49,656 nucleotides of DNA, taken from Chlamydiota bacterium (GTDB lineage Bacteria > Chlamydiota > Chlamydiia > Chlamydiales > 2-12-FULL-49-11). The notes below the pieces were generated by a model, which had not been told where the DNA came from, searched no databases, and saw only the letters and a program-made list of their open reading frames with translations. The stretch covers positions 1 through 49,656 of the forward strand of contig CANJWO010000007.1 of the NCBI GenBank assembly GCA_947478685.1, written 5' to 3'. Position 1 is the first letter of the stretch. The number at the start of each line of letters is the position of its first letter. Of this stretch, positions 42,937-49,656 are shown one piece after another. The position numbers were made by a program, and so were the translations under genes.

Positions 42937-44466
42937 CTATTTGCTGAGGCTTTCCTGGATGAGCCGATGAGCCTCAGCTTTCCAGGAACCATTTAAGATT
43001 TTTTCAGGTTCGTCTCTAACGCAGTCGGTAAGAACGTCTCGGACACATCTTTGTATGATGTTCATTATTTTAGGGGGTTCCGAAGGTGTTGACATCGTTT
43101 GCTTTTCAGTTTGAATAAAAGAGACAACATCGCTTAGTGCTGATTCTAGATGTTCTTTTCCAATCAAACCTAAATCGCTTGTAGTTAAATTGGCCTCCGA
43201 GTTTTGAATAAGCGCAGCCATTCTTATCATGCTATGCATTAGAGATTTAGAAATAAGCCCTTCTGATGGAGGACCATCTAAAAAATAGGTCGCAATTTCC
43301 TGGATGGGTGCCGTCTCGCATAGGGTTTTAGTAATTAAAATGCTCATATTGAATGTGTTTATCTCTCCATCAGAAAGACCTAAACTTCTTAATTCGATCT
43401 CCCCAACAGAGGGGTTGAGTTCTCTTATTATAGCTATCTCTCTTGGAGAAAAGTGATCTTCGGATCCAAGTATAGAATACCAAGAAAAAGTCCCTCCTGC
43501 CGCGCAATTGCTAGGTAAAATGCATCCATGGTCAATTGGAAAAACAGCTACACCTGTAGCGCTCTCTTGGACAAGAATGTTGCCTCGATTTCGATCTGCG
43601 TTTGCTAAACATAGATCGACCATGGCAATAGGAAGTAATTGATTCTTAAACTCTGATGGATCTCTTCCACTTAGTTCAAAAAGACTTTGAGCATTGGGAA
43701 TTATTTGTTGCATTGAGCATTGCTTAGTAACTCCCGGTTTTCCGGCTTGATTAAATGCTCTTGAAGAGACCTTGACAAGGGTTGTTGAAGGGACAACACT
43801 CGGAAAAATATTATGAGCTGCAACTTCCCTCAATCCAGAAGTTCCAGGCTTAACGCCATCCTTTGATTTAGGTGCCACCCCAAATGAGGTGTGGGCATTG
43901 ACCTCTCCTAATTCTTCATCGAGCGGCTTTAAGATAGCAATTCTTTCATCTCTCTCATCATGAACAAAATATGCGCCGCTGCTTTGTCTAAGCCTAACAG
44001 GACGAACATCTTTTTGACTTGAAAAATCCTTTTCGCATACCTCTAAGCTTGCAGAGATCCATGGTCCCCTCATTTTAGGTGGTATATCAATTTGATAGAT
44101 TAATTTTTCTGAAGAACTAGAAGAAACTGCAGCTTCGGCACCGCTAACGAGAAGAGGTTTTAAAAGCATGGGCCCCTTTTTCCTTCGAGGTTCCGCAGTT
44201 GGCATAGGTTGATCCGGGGGAGGTGAGCTTCCGGAAGGTAGCATAGCATCGCTTATAGTGTCCGGAGAACTTCTCTTAGGGTTAGTAGATTCGGGAGGTG
44301 AGGCACTATCTACATCTAAAGGGTATTTAAATGCTTGAAGAGCAACTGTACTAGCTTTCTTTGTCGAACTGCTCTGTAAAACTTCGCTATCTGCTTTATC
44401 AGATCTATCAGCTCTAACTCTCTTGTGAATTGGTAGTCTAGAGTGAGATCCGCCGATGCCTTCCAT
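42937..44466 (-). CDS. PI3/PI4-kinase-like protein, candidate secreted effector
   Basis: This 509-residue protein has a Ser/Pro-rich, basic and probably disordered N-terminus (1-130). A kinase-like core follows that resembles type II phosphatidylinositol 4-kinases and PF00454 proteins: SGAYFVHDERDERIAILKP with Lys180 as ATP lysine, GLREVAAHNIF (helix), VDLCLANADRNRGNILV with Asp291 and Asn296 as catalytic loop, and FPIDHGCILP with Asp312 as metal ligand. The C-terminal about 180 residues are helical. Phosphoinositide-kinase folds are a host-like feature used by Legionella effectors. No type III signal can be confirmed by eye. AAAGG lies five bases before the ATG. Confidence 0.7.
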   Translation of the reverse strand: MEGIGGSHSRLPIHKRVRADRSDKADSEVLQSSSTKKASTVALQAFKYPLDVDSASPPESTNPKRSSPDTISDAMLPSGSSPPPDQPMPTAEPRRKKGPMLLKPLLVSGAEAAVSSSSSEKLIYQIDIPPKMRGPWISASLEVCEKDFSSQKDVRPVRLRQSSGAYFVHDERDERIAILKPLDEELGEVNAHTSFGVAPKSKDGVKPGTSGLREVAAHNIFPSVVPSTTLVKVSSRAFNQAGKPGVTKQCSMQQIIPNAQSLFELSGRDPSEFKNQLLPIAMVDLCLANADRNRGNILVQESATGVAVFPIDHGCILPSNCAAGGTFSWYSILGSEDHFSPREIAIIRELNPSVGEIELRSLGLSDGEINTFNMSILITKTLCETAPIQEIATYFLDGPPSEGLISKSLMHSMIRMAALIQNSEANLTTSDLGLIGKEHLESALSDVVSFIQTEKQTMSTPSEPPKIMNIIQRCVRDVLTDCVRDEPEKILNGSWKAEAHRLIQESLSK

Positions 44467-44618
44467 ATTACCTTTAAAGTATTTTCTTATAGTCTTACTC
44501 TAGCAAAATATAGCTATATATCCTCAAGTGTTTTCCTTACATTAAGCGAAATGAATCATTAATAAAAAATTATTTAATATACTGGCTATAATTATGATAT
44601 GAATAAAATTCAGAGTTA

Positions 44619-44791
44619 TATAGTGAATTAAATTTACATTGATAAGTTTACACAGTATGTGCCCTTGGGTTTCATTAGGCATTAGCCGGCGCTGAAGCAG
44701 GCCGTGTGTTTTCACACGAGCGATGTAAGCGAATGGAACCCAAGGGATACAGACGCAGTAAAATTATCAATGCAAATTTAATTCGCTATAA
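44619..44791. repeat. MITE-like palindromic repeat, family A, copy 3 (inverted)
   Basis: A 173-bp copy in the opposite orientation to copies 1 and 2. It carries one extra A in the run after cgcagt and two base differences from copy 1 by eye. It lies between the PI4K-like gene and recD. Confidence 0.85.
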
Positions 44792-44910
44792 TTGCCTGAG
44801 TATTTCAAGTAGCCCAAGGGTTCTCTCATATTTCTATTTTGGGGTTTTCCCCCATTCATATCTTATCTAAGTAGTTGTAACAGTATTATAATTAATTAGA
44901 TCCAATTATT

Positions 44911-44995
44911 GCCCTGCTTCAGCATCGCTTAGAGACTGATAAAAAGGCGAAGCGATCTTTTAGCCTAAGTGAAATTTTAAATTTAATTCGCTATA
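44911..44995. repeat. Half copy of repeat family B
   Basis: It begins in the shared core (gccctgcttcagcatcgctt), continues with gataaaaaggcgaagcgatc and tttagcctaagtgaaatttt as in the full copy at 1-166, then ends with the family A-like terminus ttaaatttaattcgctata. The left half is absent. It abuts the stop codon of recD. Confidence 0.7.
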
Positions 44996-44996
44996 A

Positions 44997-47162
44997 TTAA
45001 GCGCTGCCGCTTAAAAAATAGGATAGGCCGGTATGTCGTTTTTCGACTTTATCATTTTTGATAGCAAGGGCGATGGCTTGTTTGGTACCGAGGAGGACGA
45101 CAAGTTTTTTTGCGCGGGTAATGCCTGTGTAGAGGAGGTTTCGTTGGAGGAGCATGTAGTGTGAGGTGTGGATTGGCATAACGATGCAGGGCGATTCGCT
45201 TCCTTGGAACTTGTGGACGGAGGCTGCATAAGAGAGAACAATTTCACCGAGCTCGGTAAATTCGTACTCAATCGATTTTCCGTCAAAAGAGATTAGGGTG
45301 ACCTGTTCCTCGGAATCGATCTCTTCTATAAAACCGACATCGCCGTTGAAGACGCATTTAGTATAATTATTCCGAATTTGCATTACTTTGTCGCCCACTT
45401 TTAGTGGCTGGCCCATTCGATTGATGAGGGTTGGATTGGGATTGAGCCTTTCTTGGAGGGCATTATTAAGTTGCTCAACGCCGATAATTCCTTTTCTCAT
45501 TGGAGCTAGGACCTGAATATCAGATAGTGGATTAAATCCATAAATCGAAGGAATTTCATCAGCAACAAGCTGGACTAGTCTGTCTCTAAGTTGCTCTGGG
45601 GCTTCAATTTCATAAAAAAGGAAGTCGGTTTTTTCGGCATCATTGTCAAACTCTGGAAAGATCCCTTTATTGATATTGTGGGCATTAATCACAATTCTAG
45701 AATCCTTGCCCTGTCTAAAGATTTGAAAAAGCCTCGAGATCGGAATTGCTTTTGAATCGATGATGTCTCGAAGTACGGAGCCGGGGCCAACGCTTGGCAA
45801 TTGATCAATGTCACCAATGCAGACTATTTTTGCTCCGTCAGGCAAAGCTTTCAGGAGGGAGAAAAAGAGGTAGGTGTCGATCATACTTGCTTCGTCGATA
45901 ATCATTAGATCGCATTTAAGAAGGTTTTTGTCGTTTCTTTTAAAGTGACCTGTGGTTGAGTCAAACTCTAATATGCTATGAATCGTCGATGCTTTCTTTT
46001 TTGTGATTTCTGACAGCCTCTTTGCTGCTTTTCCGGTAGGTGCACAGAGTATGATATCAGTAGTTAGTTTTTCGTGAACTGCAAGAATTGCTTTTGTAAT
46101 TGTGCTTTTTCCAGTTCCTGGGCCGCCTGTAATGATATGCACTTTTTCATGAAAACTTTTTTCAAGGGCTTGAATTTGTCCTGCTGCAAATTGAATCCCT
46201 AGTTTTTCTTGGACCCACTCAGCTGCCTTATCGATCTTAATTTCTCTGATTGAAGAAGGGGAGCGCTTGAGTCTTTTTAAATGCTTTGCTATTCCCAGCT
46301 CTGCAAAAAAAAGAGGTCTCAGCCAAACGAAAAGCTCTTCCTCTTCAGATGTAGGGAGCCTTTTGCGAATAATTCTCTCTTTAGCTTCAAGTGAGGTAAT
46401 AGCCCTATTTAGATCGGCCTGATCAACCCCTAATTTTTCTTCGGCTAGTGAGAGGATATTTAGTTCTGGAAAGCAGACATGGCCATCATCTGAGAGCTCT
46501 TGTAGAACATACTCGATTCCCGCCTCTATGCGCATCGGGTTATTTGGGAGAATGCCAAAGTTTTTAGCGATGCTATCAGCTGTCTTAAATCCAATTCCCA
46601 CAACATCATAGGTCATTGAATAGGGGTTGTTTTTGACCGTCTCTAAACATTTTTCCCCATACCTTCTATAGATTTTTTTTGAGAGAGAGGGCCCAATGCC
46701 ATGCCCTTGCAAAAAAATCATTATATCCCGGCTCTCTTTTTGCTCACCCCAGTACATTTTGATGCTGTCTACTTTTTTCTTTCCTATCCCTTCGATTTCT
46801 CTGAGTCTGGATGGAGTTTTGTCAATGACCTCGAGAGTCTTATCACCAAAATGGTCGACAATCCGTTTTGCGTGAACAGCGCCAATCCCTTTTATGTTAC
46901 CGGCTTCTAAATATTTTTGAATGCTTGCCGCATCGTTTGGAATGGTGAGAGAGTACGATTTTACATCAAATTGCTTTCCATATTTTGGATGAAAACTCCA
47001 TTTCCCTTTGCAAGAGATAGTTTCACCCAATTGAAGGGAGGTAAAATGCCCCACAATTTGAATCTCATCTTTTAATTTTCCTTTGAGTTTTACGACCGAG
47101 TAGCCGTTCTCCTCATTAGCAAAGACAATTTTCTCTATAATACCATTAAGTTCTTCTTCCAT
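44997..47162 (-). CDS. recD2: RecD2-like SF1 DNA helicase
   Basis: A 5' to 3' DNA helicase for repair and recombination. The 721-residue protein starts with the RecD2 N-terminal region (NEENGYSVVKLKGKL, GNIKGIGAVHAKRIV and helix-hairpin-helix repeats IEGIGKKKVDSI and GHGIGPSLSKKI). The motor follows: Walker A TGGPGTGKSTITKAIL, Walker B LMIIDEASMID, GDIDQLPSVGPGSVLRDII, and motif VI YTGITRAKKLVVLLG. RecD2 proteins act without RecBC. It corresponds to CT033 (recD_1). Its start overlaps the end of the upstream gene by 28 bases. Confidence 0.94.
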   Translation of the reverse strand: MEEELNGIIEKIVFANEENGYSVVKLKGKLKDEIQIVGHFTSLQLGETISCKGKWSFHPKYGKQFDVKSYSLTIPNDAASIQKYLEAGNIKGIGAVHAKRIVDHFGDKTLEVIDKTPSRLREIEGIGKKKVDSIKMYWGEQKESRDIMIFLQGHGIGPSLSKKIYRRYGEKCLETVKNNPYSMTYDVVGIGFKTADSIAKNFGILPNNPMRIEAGIEYVLQELSDDGHVCFPELNILSLAEEKLGVDQADLNRAITSLEAKERIIRKRLPTSEEEELFVWLRPLFFAELGIAKHLKRLKRSPSSIREIKIDKAAEWVQEKLGIQFAAGQIQALEKSFHEKVHIITGGPGTGKSTITKAILAVHEKLTTDIILCAPTGKAAKRLSEITKKKASTIHSILEFDSTTGHFKRNDKNLLKCDLMIIDEASMIDTYLFFSLLKALPDGAKIVCIGDIDQLPSVGPGSVLRDIIDSKAIPISRLFQIFRQGKDSRIVINAHNINKGIFPEFDNDAEKTDFLFYEIEAPEQLRDRLVQLVADEIPSIYGFNPLSDIQVLAPMRKGIIGVEQLNNALQERLNPNPTLINRMGQPLKVGDKVMQIRNNYTKCVFNGDVGFIEEIDSEEQVTLISFDGKSIEYEFTELGEIVLSYAASVHKFQGSESPCIVMPIHTSHYMLLQRNLLYTGITRAKKLVVLLGTKQAIALAIKNDKVEKRHTGLSYFLSGSA

Positions 47163-48565
47163 ATAAGCTCACTTAAAGAGCGTGCACCTTCGAGAAATTC
47201 TTTGAAAAGGGTTTCTTCATTCTCCTTTAAGGAGGGGTAGAAATGGTGATAAATTCTTGATTTAACTAGGTTAACTAAGGTTGGATTGAAAAGAAAGTCA
47301 CTTTTTAAATGGGAGAGCAATTTTTTCATCCCACAAAATAGTGAGGGGTCAGAAAGAAGGTCAGCTATTTTCATTCCGAGCAATTTTGGAGGGGTGGTTT
47401 TATCTAAAAAGGTCTGAAGATAGGCTTGAAGGGATGGATAGGCCAAACAATAATAGCAGCTTAAATCATATAAATCTTTGATGAAGGGGAGTGAGTGAGC
47501 AGGAGCGTCGTAGAAGAAAAAACGATCTAAGGAGACCACCTCTGAAAAAGATCTATCACCTCTGCAACCGACAAAATTTTCTGAGGATAAATAGAGTTTT
47601 TGTACCGCTACAGAAGATAGGCCATGCCTGCATTCAAGCACTAGTCGCTTTCCAGTCTCGGCTATTGGAATGGTGGTCTCGTTCAGCGCATCACGAATTA
47701 CAATTTCCTTCAACCCATAGCCTGTCCAGTCTTCATTTTTTATTGCCTGCAACGGGGCGAGGAGATTGCAAATAACAATTTTCAAATCGGCTGTGTTGTC
47801 AAGTTTATACTTTAATAGTGCGTGCAAATAAATTGCGTACCCTCGCTCTGTAACAAGATAGGCAAAATAAAATGAGTCAGCAATAGCTAGATCGATAGAT
47901 GAAATTTCAGTATGGAGTAAAAGACCCTTTTCAAGAGGATGAAGTCCCATACACATGTTGCCAGTTTGAGGATGAAACCACTCAGAATCAATAAATCCAT
48001 ACTCTCCAATATGAGCGCACGTAGGAATCGTGCTAAATGAGGCCGCTCTAATCTGTTCAAAAAGGGTATTGAAATGGGGATAGAACGTGGGAATCTGCAA
48101 AATCAGCGATGTACTTGCTAATTTTTTTAATAGAGCCTGTGAAAAAAATGCCGGCTCCTTATTCTTATAGGTAAGTACCTGAGAGGGGAAATCGGGATGG
48201 GATAAAAATCGCTTCTCATTAGCCTCCACCAATGTGACAAGCTCAATCTGCAAATTCGGCATCGCCTTTTTTAAAATAGTTGCCGCCGTGTGCTGAGCCG
48301 ACCAATCCCCAAGCCCATCAGGCATCACCCACGTAAAAATCACAACCGAAGCCCCGCCCGGCAACGGCAAATCGCCATACCCAAAAACTAAAGCCCCTTC
48401 CATCCAGCACTTCGCCACCTTCTCATACTGCTCAAATCTAACCCCATCCGGCAGCCCTCCATGCCCCTTCGGCACAGCGTACCCCGGCAATCCCATCTCC
48501 CTAAATCTCTCCACAGGACAAAATTCTCTAATGCGGGCAAGAGGATCTAAAAGTAAATCGAACAT
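47135..48565 (-). CDS. Protein of unknown function upstream of recD2, possible GT-B-like fold
   Basis: I do not recognise this 476-residue protein with confidence. It has no signal peptide. The segment VGCRGDRSFSEVVSLDRFFFYDAPAHSLPFI near residue 340 is reminiscent of the sugar-nucleotide-binding end of GT-B glycosyltransferases and epimerases (GDxSxxEaxxxxxPxxY). FGYGDLPLPGGASVVIFTWVMPDGLGDW near the start has a Gly-rich turn after a strand that would suit the N-terminal Rossmann domain. GC content rises in the first 300 coding bases (48240-48560) relative to its surroundings. It ends inside recD2, so the pair is co-transcribed. Confidence 0.6.
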   Translation of the reverse strand: MFDLLLDPLARIREFCPVERFREMGLPGYAVPKGHGGLPDGVRFEQYEKVAKCWMEGALVFGYGDLPLPGGASVVIFTWVMPDGLGDWSAQHTAATILKKAMPNLQIELVTLVEANEKRFLSHPDFPSQVLTYKNKEPAFFSQALLKKLASTSLILQIPTFYPHFNTLFEQIRAASFSTIPTCAHIGEYGFIDSEWFHPQTGNMCMGLHPLEKGLLLHTEISSIDLAIADSFYFAYLVTERGYAIYLHALLKYKLDNTADLKIVICNLLAPLQAIKNEDWTGYGLKEIVIRDALNETTIPIAETGKRLVLECRHGLSSVAVQKLYLSSENFVGCRGDRSFSEVVSLDRFFFYDAPAHSLPFIKDLYDLSCYYCLAYPSLQAYLQTFLDKTTPPKLLGMKIADLLSDPSLFCGMKKLLSHLKSDFLFNPTLVNLVKSRIYHHFYPSLKENEETLFKEFLEGARSLSELIWKKNLMVL

Positions 48566-48632
48566 AAAATATATTGTAAGGAAAATACTATTTAGTGCAC
48601 AATCGATGCTTTAATACCGAGCAGTATAACAT

Positions 48633-48704
48633 TCCGGCTTAGCTCAGCGGTAGAGCAGTAGACTGTTAATCTATTGGTCGGTGGTTCGATCCCACCAGCC
48701 GGAG
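48633..48704 (+). tRNA. tRNA-Asn (GTT)
   Basis: A 72-base tRNA cloverleaf. Acceptor TCCGGCT pairs with AGCCGGA, followed by discriminator G. The D arm is GCTCAGCGGTAGAGC, the anticodon loop CTGTTAA has GTT at 48665-48667, and the T arm is GGTGGTTCGATCCCACC. CCA is not encoded. An integrase pseudogene follows 260 bases downstream, so this tRNA is a likely integration site. Confidence 0.95.
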
Positions 48705-48964
48705 ACAATGCAGACGGGCGTTGGCAATAAACCGCCAACACCCCGAAGCGAAAATGCCGTACTTTTGCCGGAGTACCAAATTTCCTTAAATCACCCAAAA
48801 CTAGGACCACAACATTTTTTGTTGAAAATCCGTTTTGGAGTGTCGATTCCGTTAAAATTACGGCTTTCACCATAACACTCCTCGATAAGTAGTTGAAAAC
48901 TAAGTGCGTAGATGCATGCGATCAATAGACTACACATCTATAGCACGGCCAACAGGAGTACAAA
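48705..48964. other. Gap between tRNA-Asn and integrase pseudogene
   Basis: No gene is recognised. A short hairpin (gttggc 48720-48725 with gccaac 48734-48739) follows the tRNA, without a T-run. A copy of the tRNA 3' end, which would mark the other attachment site, was not seen within the window. The reverse-strand open frame here runs through the tRNA and is not credible. Confidence 0.5.
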
Positions 48965-49471
48965 ATGGGCCATATTCGAGAAAGAAATTTAAAAGAAGAC
49001 GGAGTGCGCTATCAATGTGAAATTCGGATGAAAGGTCATCCATTAATATCGGCTACCTTCGATCGTAAAACCGATGCGCGGACTTGGATTCAAAAAACAG
49101 AGACTGAAATTAGGTGCGGGCGCTATCAGCTCCATTCAGGTTCAAACCGACATACATTCAAAGAGGCGATTGAGCGGTATGAGCAAGAGCAAAAGATTGC
49201 TGGTTGGAAAAAGAGTCATATAAATTGGTGGATGGAGGAACTGGGACCACTATATCTATAAGACATCCGACCCGCCATCATCAGCGAGAAAAAACAAAAA
49301 TTACTTAGAACAGTTAATGAAAAGGGGAAGCTACGTAGTAGGGCGACTTGTAATCGGTACTTGGATACATTGAGTCATGTCTTGGCTATCTGCACTAGGC
49401 AGTGGGAGTGGATCGCCGAAAATCCCATGAGCAAGATCGCCAGAGAAAAAGAGCCAATGATTGATTGGTGA
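48965..49471 (+). pseudogene. Tyrosine recombinase (phage-type integrase), interrupted and truncated
   Basis: The first 98 codons encode an integrase N-terminal arm and the start of the SAM-like core-binding domain (MGHIRERNLKEDGVRYQCEI, DRKTDARTWIQKTETEI, YEQEQKIAGWKK). An in-frame TAA at 49259-49261 follows LGPLYL. The same frame then continues with the natural next segment, DIRPAIISEKKQKLL, RSRATCNRYLDTLSHVL and WEWIAENPMSKI, down to TGA at 49469-49471. The catalytic domain with the R-H-R-Y residues is not found. This is a nonsense mutation plus 3' truncation. A probable group II intron begins 42 bases after the last codon. AGGAG lies about 6-7 bases before the ATG. Confidence 0.8.
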
Positions 49472-49482
49472 TTGGTGCCAAG

Positions 49483-49513
49483 CATGCAGTTACCAAATAA
49501 CAGTAACTGCATG
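49483..49513 (+). other. Perfect stem-loop directly upstream of the putative intron
   Basis: catgcagttac (49483-49493) pairs over 11 bp with gtaactgcatg (49503-49513) around a 9-base loop. Its end coincides with the proposed intron 5' boundary. Group IIC introns are known to insert just after such stem-loops. Confidence 0.65.
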
Positions 49514-49656
49514 GTGTGCCCAGTATGGACAATAACTTGTTGGTGAAAATCCAATCATAACCCGGAAAGGAGGGAATATGTAGACGAAGACAAGGGTGTC
49601 CGAAGAAACCAAAGCGAGGCTCCGCAACAGTGGATACAAGGTGTCGAAGAGGCCAA
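49514..49656 (+). mobile_element. 5' end of a probable group II intron (cut by the window edge)
   Basis: The sequence starts GTGTGCCC, fitting the GUGYG intron 5' end. Next come ggtgaaaatccaa, like the conserved GUGAAAGUCC segment, then cccggaaaggagggaa, and tagacgaagacaagggtgtc, a string typical of bacterial group II domain I. The reverse transcriptase/maturase frame would lie beyond the window. The 3' boundary and class cannot be determined here. Confidence 0.65.

Larger units (their letters stand above)
44467..44996. other. Gene-free stretch with repeats A and B
   Basis: These 530 bases between the PI4K-like gene and recD hold repeat A copy 3 (44619-44791) and the half family B copy (44911-44995). 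The first 152 bases are the AT-rich upstream region of the PI4K-like gene. Bases 44792-44910 show nothing that I can name. Confidence 0.8.

Noticed and set aside
42943..42978. Hairpin gctgaggct/agcctcagc as terminator between metG and the PI4K-like gene
   Set aside because: The loop is 18 bases, there is no T-run, and it lies within the last codons of the coding sequence.
48592..48873. Reverse-strand open frame of 93 codons across tRNA-Asn
   Set aside because: It reads through the complement of the tRNA, giving the well-known spurious peptide GGIEPPTNRLTVYC. No ribosome binding site was seen.
1..49656. CRISPR array
   Set aside because: No regularly spaced short repeats were seen. The repeated sequences are single palindromic elements at scattered positions.

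Overview
The window comes from a member of the phylum Chlamydiae, most likely an environmental lineage related to Parachlamydia, Simkania or Rhabdochlamydia rather than a Chlamydiaceae pathogen. The main argument is gene order. The run rpmE-prfA-prmC-ffh-rpsP-trmD-rplS-rnhB-gmk-(small gene)-metG-recD follows the CT022-CT033 order of Chlamydia trachomatis as I remember it. pnp-rpsO-tadA-(small gene) follows CT842-CT845, pssA next to nrdAB follows CT826-CT828, and phoH-(Cys-rich protein)-(SH3 protein) follows CT015-CT017. The ribonucleotide reductase beta subunit has the chlamydial radical site (Phe127 in place of Tyr). The host-range and surface genes, by contrast, look lineage specific.

Layout. 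1-1900: a MITE-like repeat, a small unknown gene, a CHMI-type tautomerase, a 172-bp repeat and an alpha/beta hydrolase. 1928-4957: three tandem paralogous outer-membrane beta-barrel proteins of the Lpg1974/MOMP-like type, closed by a second copy of the 172-bp repeat. 5205-9522: nrdA-nrdB with a terminator and two NrdR-type boxes. 9616-15800: a large unknown protein, pssA, a Bcr/CflA-like MFS exporter, and a cluster of an unknown protein, an FAD monooxygenase and a small membrane protein. 15852-23506: a phosphotransferase with a signal peptide, rmuC, and a 1232-residue PEP-synthase-like dikinase flanked by two paralogous serine hydrolases. 23570-27921: a DUF455 ferritin-like protein, an SH3 surface protein, a Cys-rich protein and phoH. 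28049-31643: a small membrane protein, pnp, rpsO, tadA and a small gene. 31964-42900: the translation and secretion superoperon, with two signal-peptide glycosyltransferase-like genes inserted between prmC and ffh. 42937-44466: a PI3/PI4-kinase-like protein that looks like a secreted effector. 44997-48565: recD2 and an unknown 476-residue protein. 48633-49656: tRNA-Asn, an integrase pseudogene with an in-frame stop, and the 5' end of a probable group II intron.

How it fits together. The conserved blocks are housekeeping: deoxynucleotide supply, RNA decay, translation termination and its methylation, SRP, tRNA modification and DNA repair. Between them sit accessory islands with porins, glycosyltransferases, kinases and hydrolases that may act on the envelope or the host. 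The accessory parts are punctuated by at least two families of short palindromic elements (A, 172 bp, three copies; B, about 166 bp, one full and two reduced copies). The A and B families share part of their core.

The most promising material for something undescribed is: the 1232-residue dikinase-like protein without a PEP barrel, together with its flanking hydrolases; the PI4K-like protein; the direct-repeat-bracketed porin cassette; and the tRNA-Asn integrase/group II intron remnant. All functional statements come from reading motifs by eye; no database search was run.
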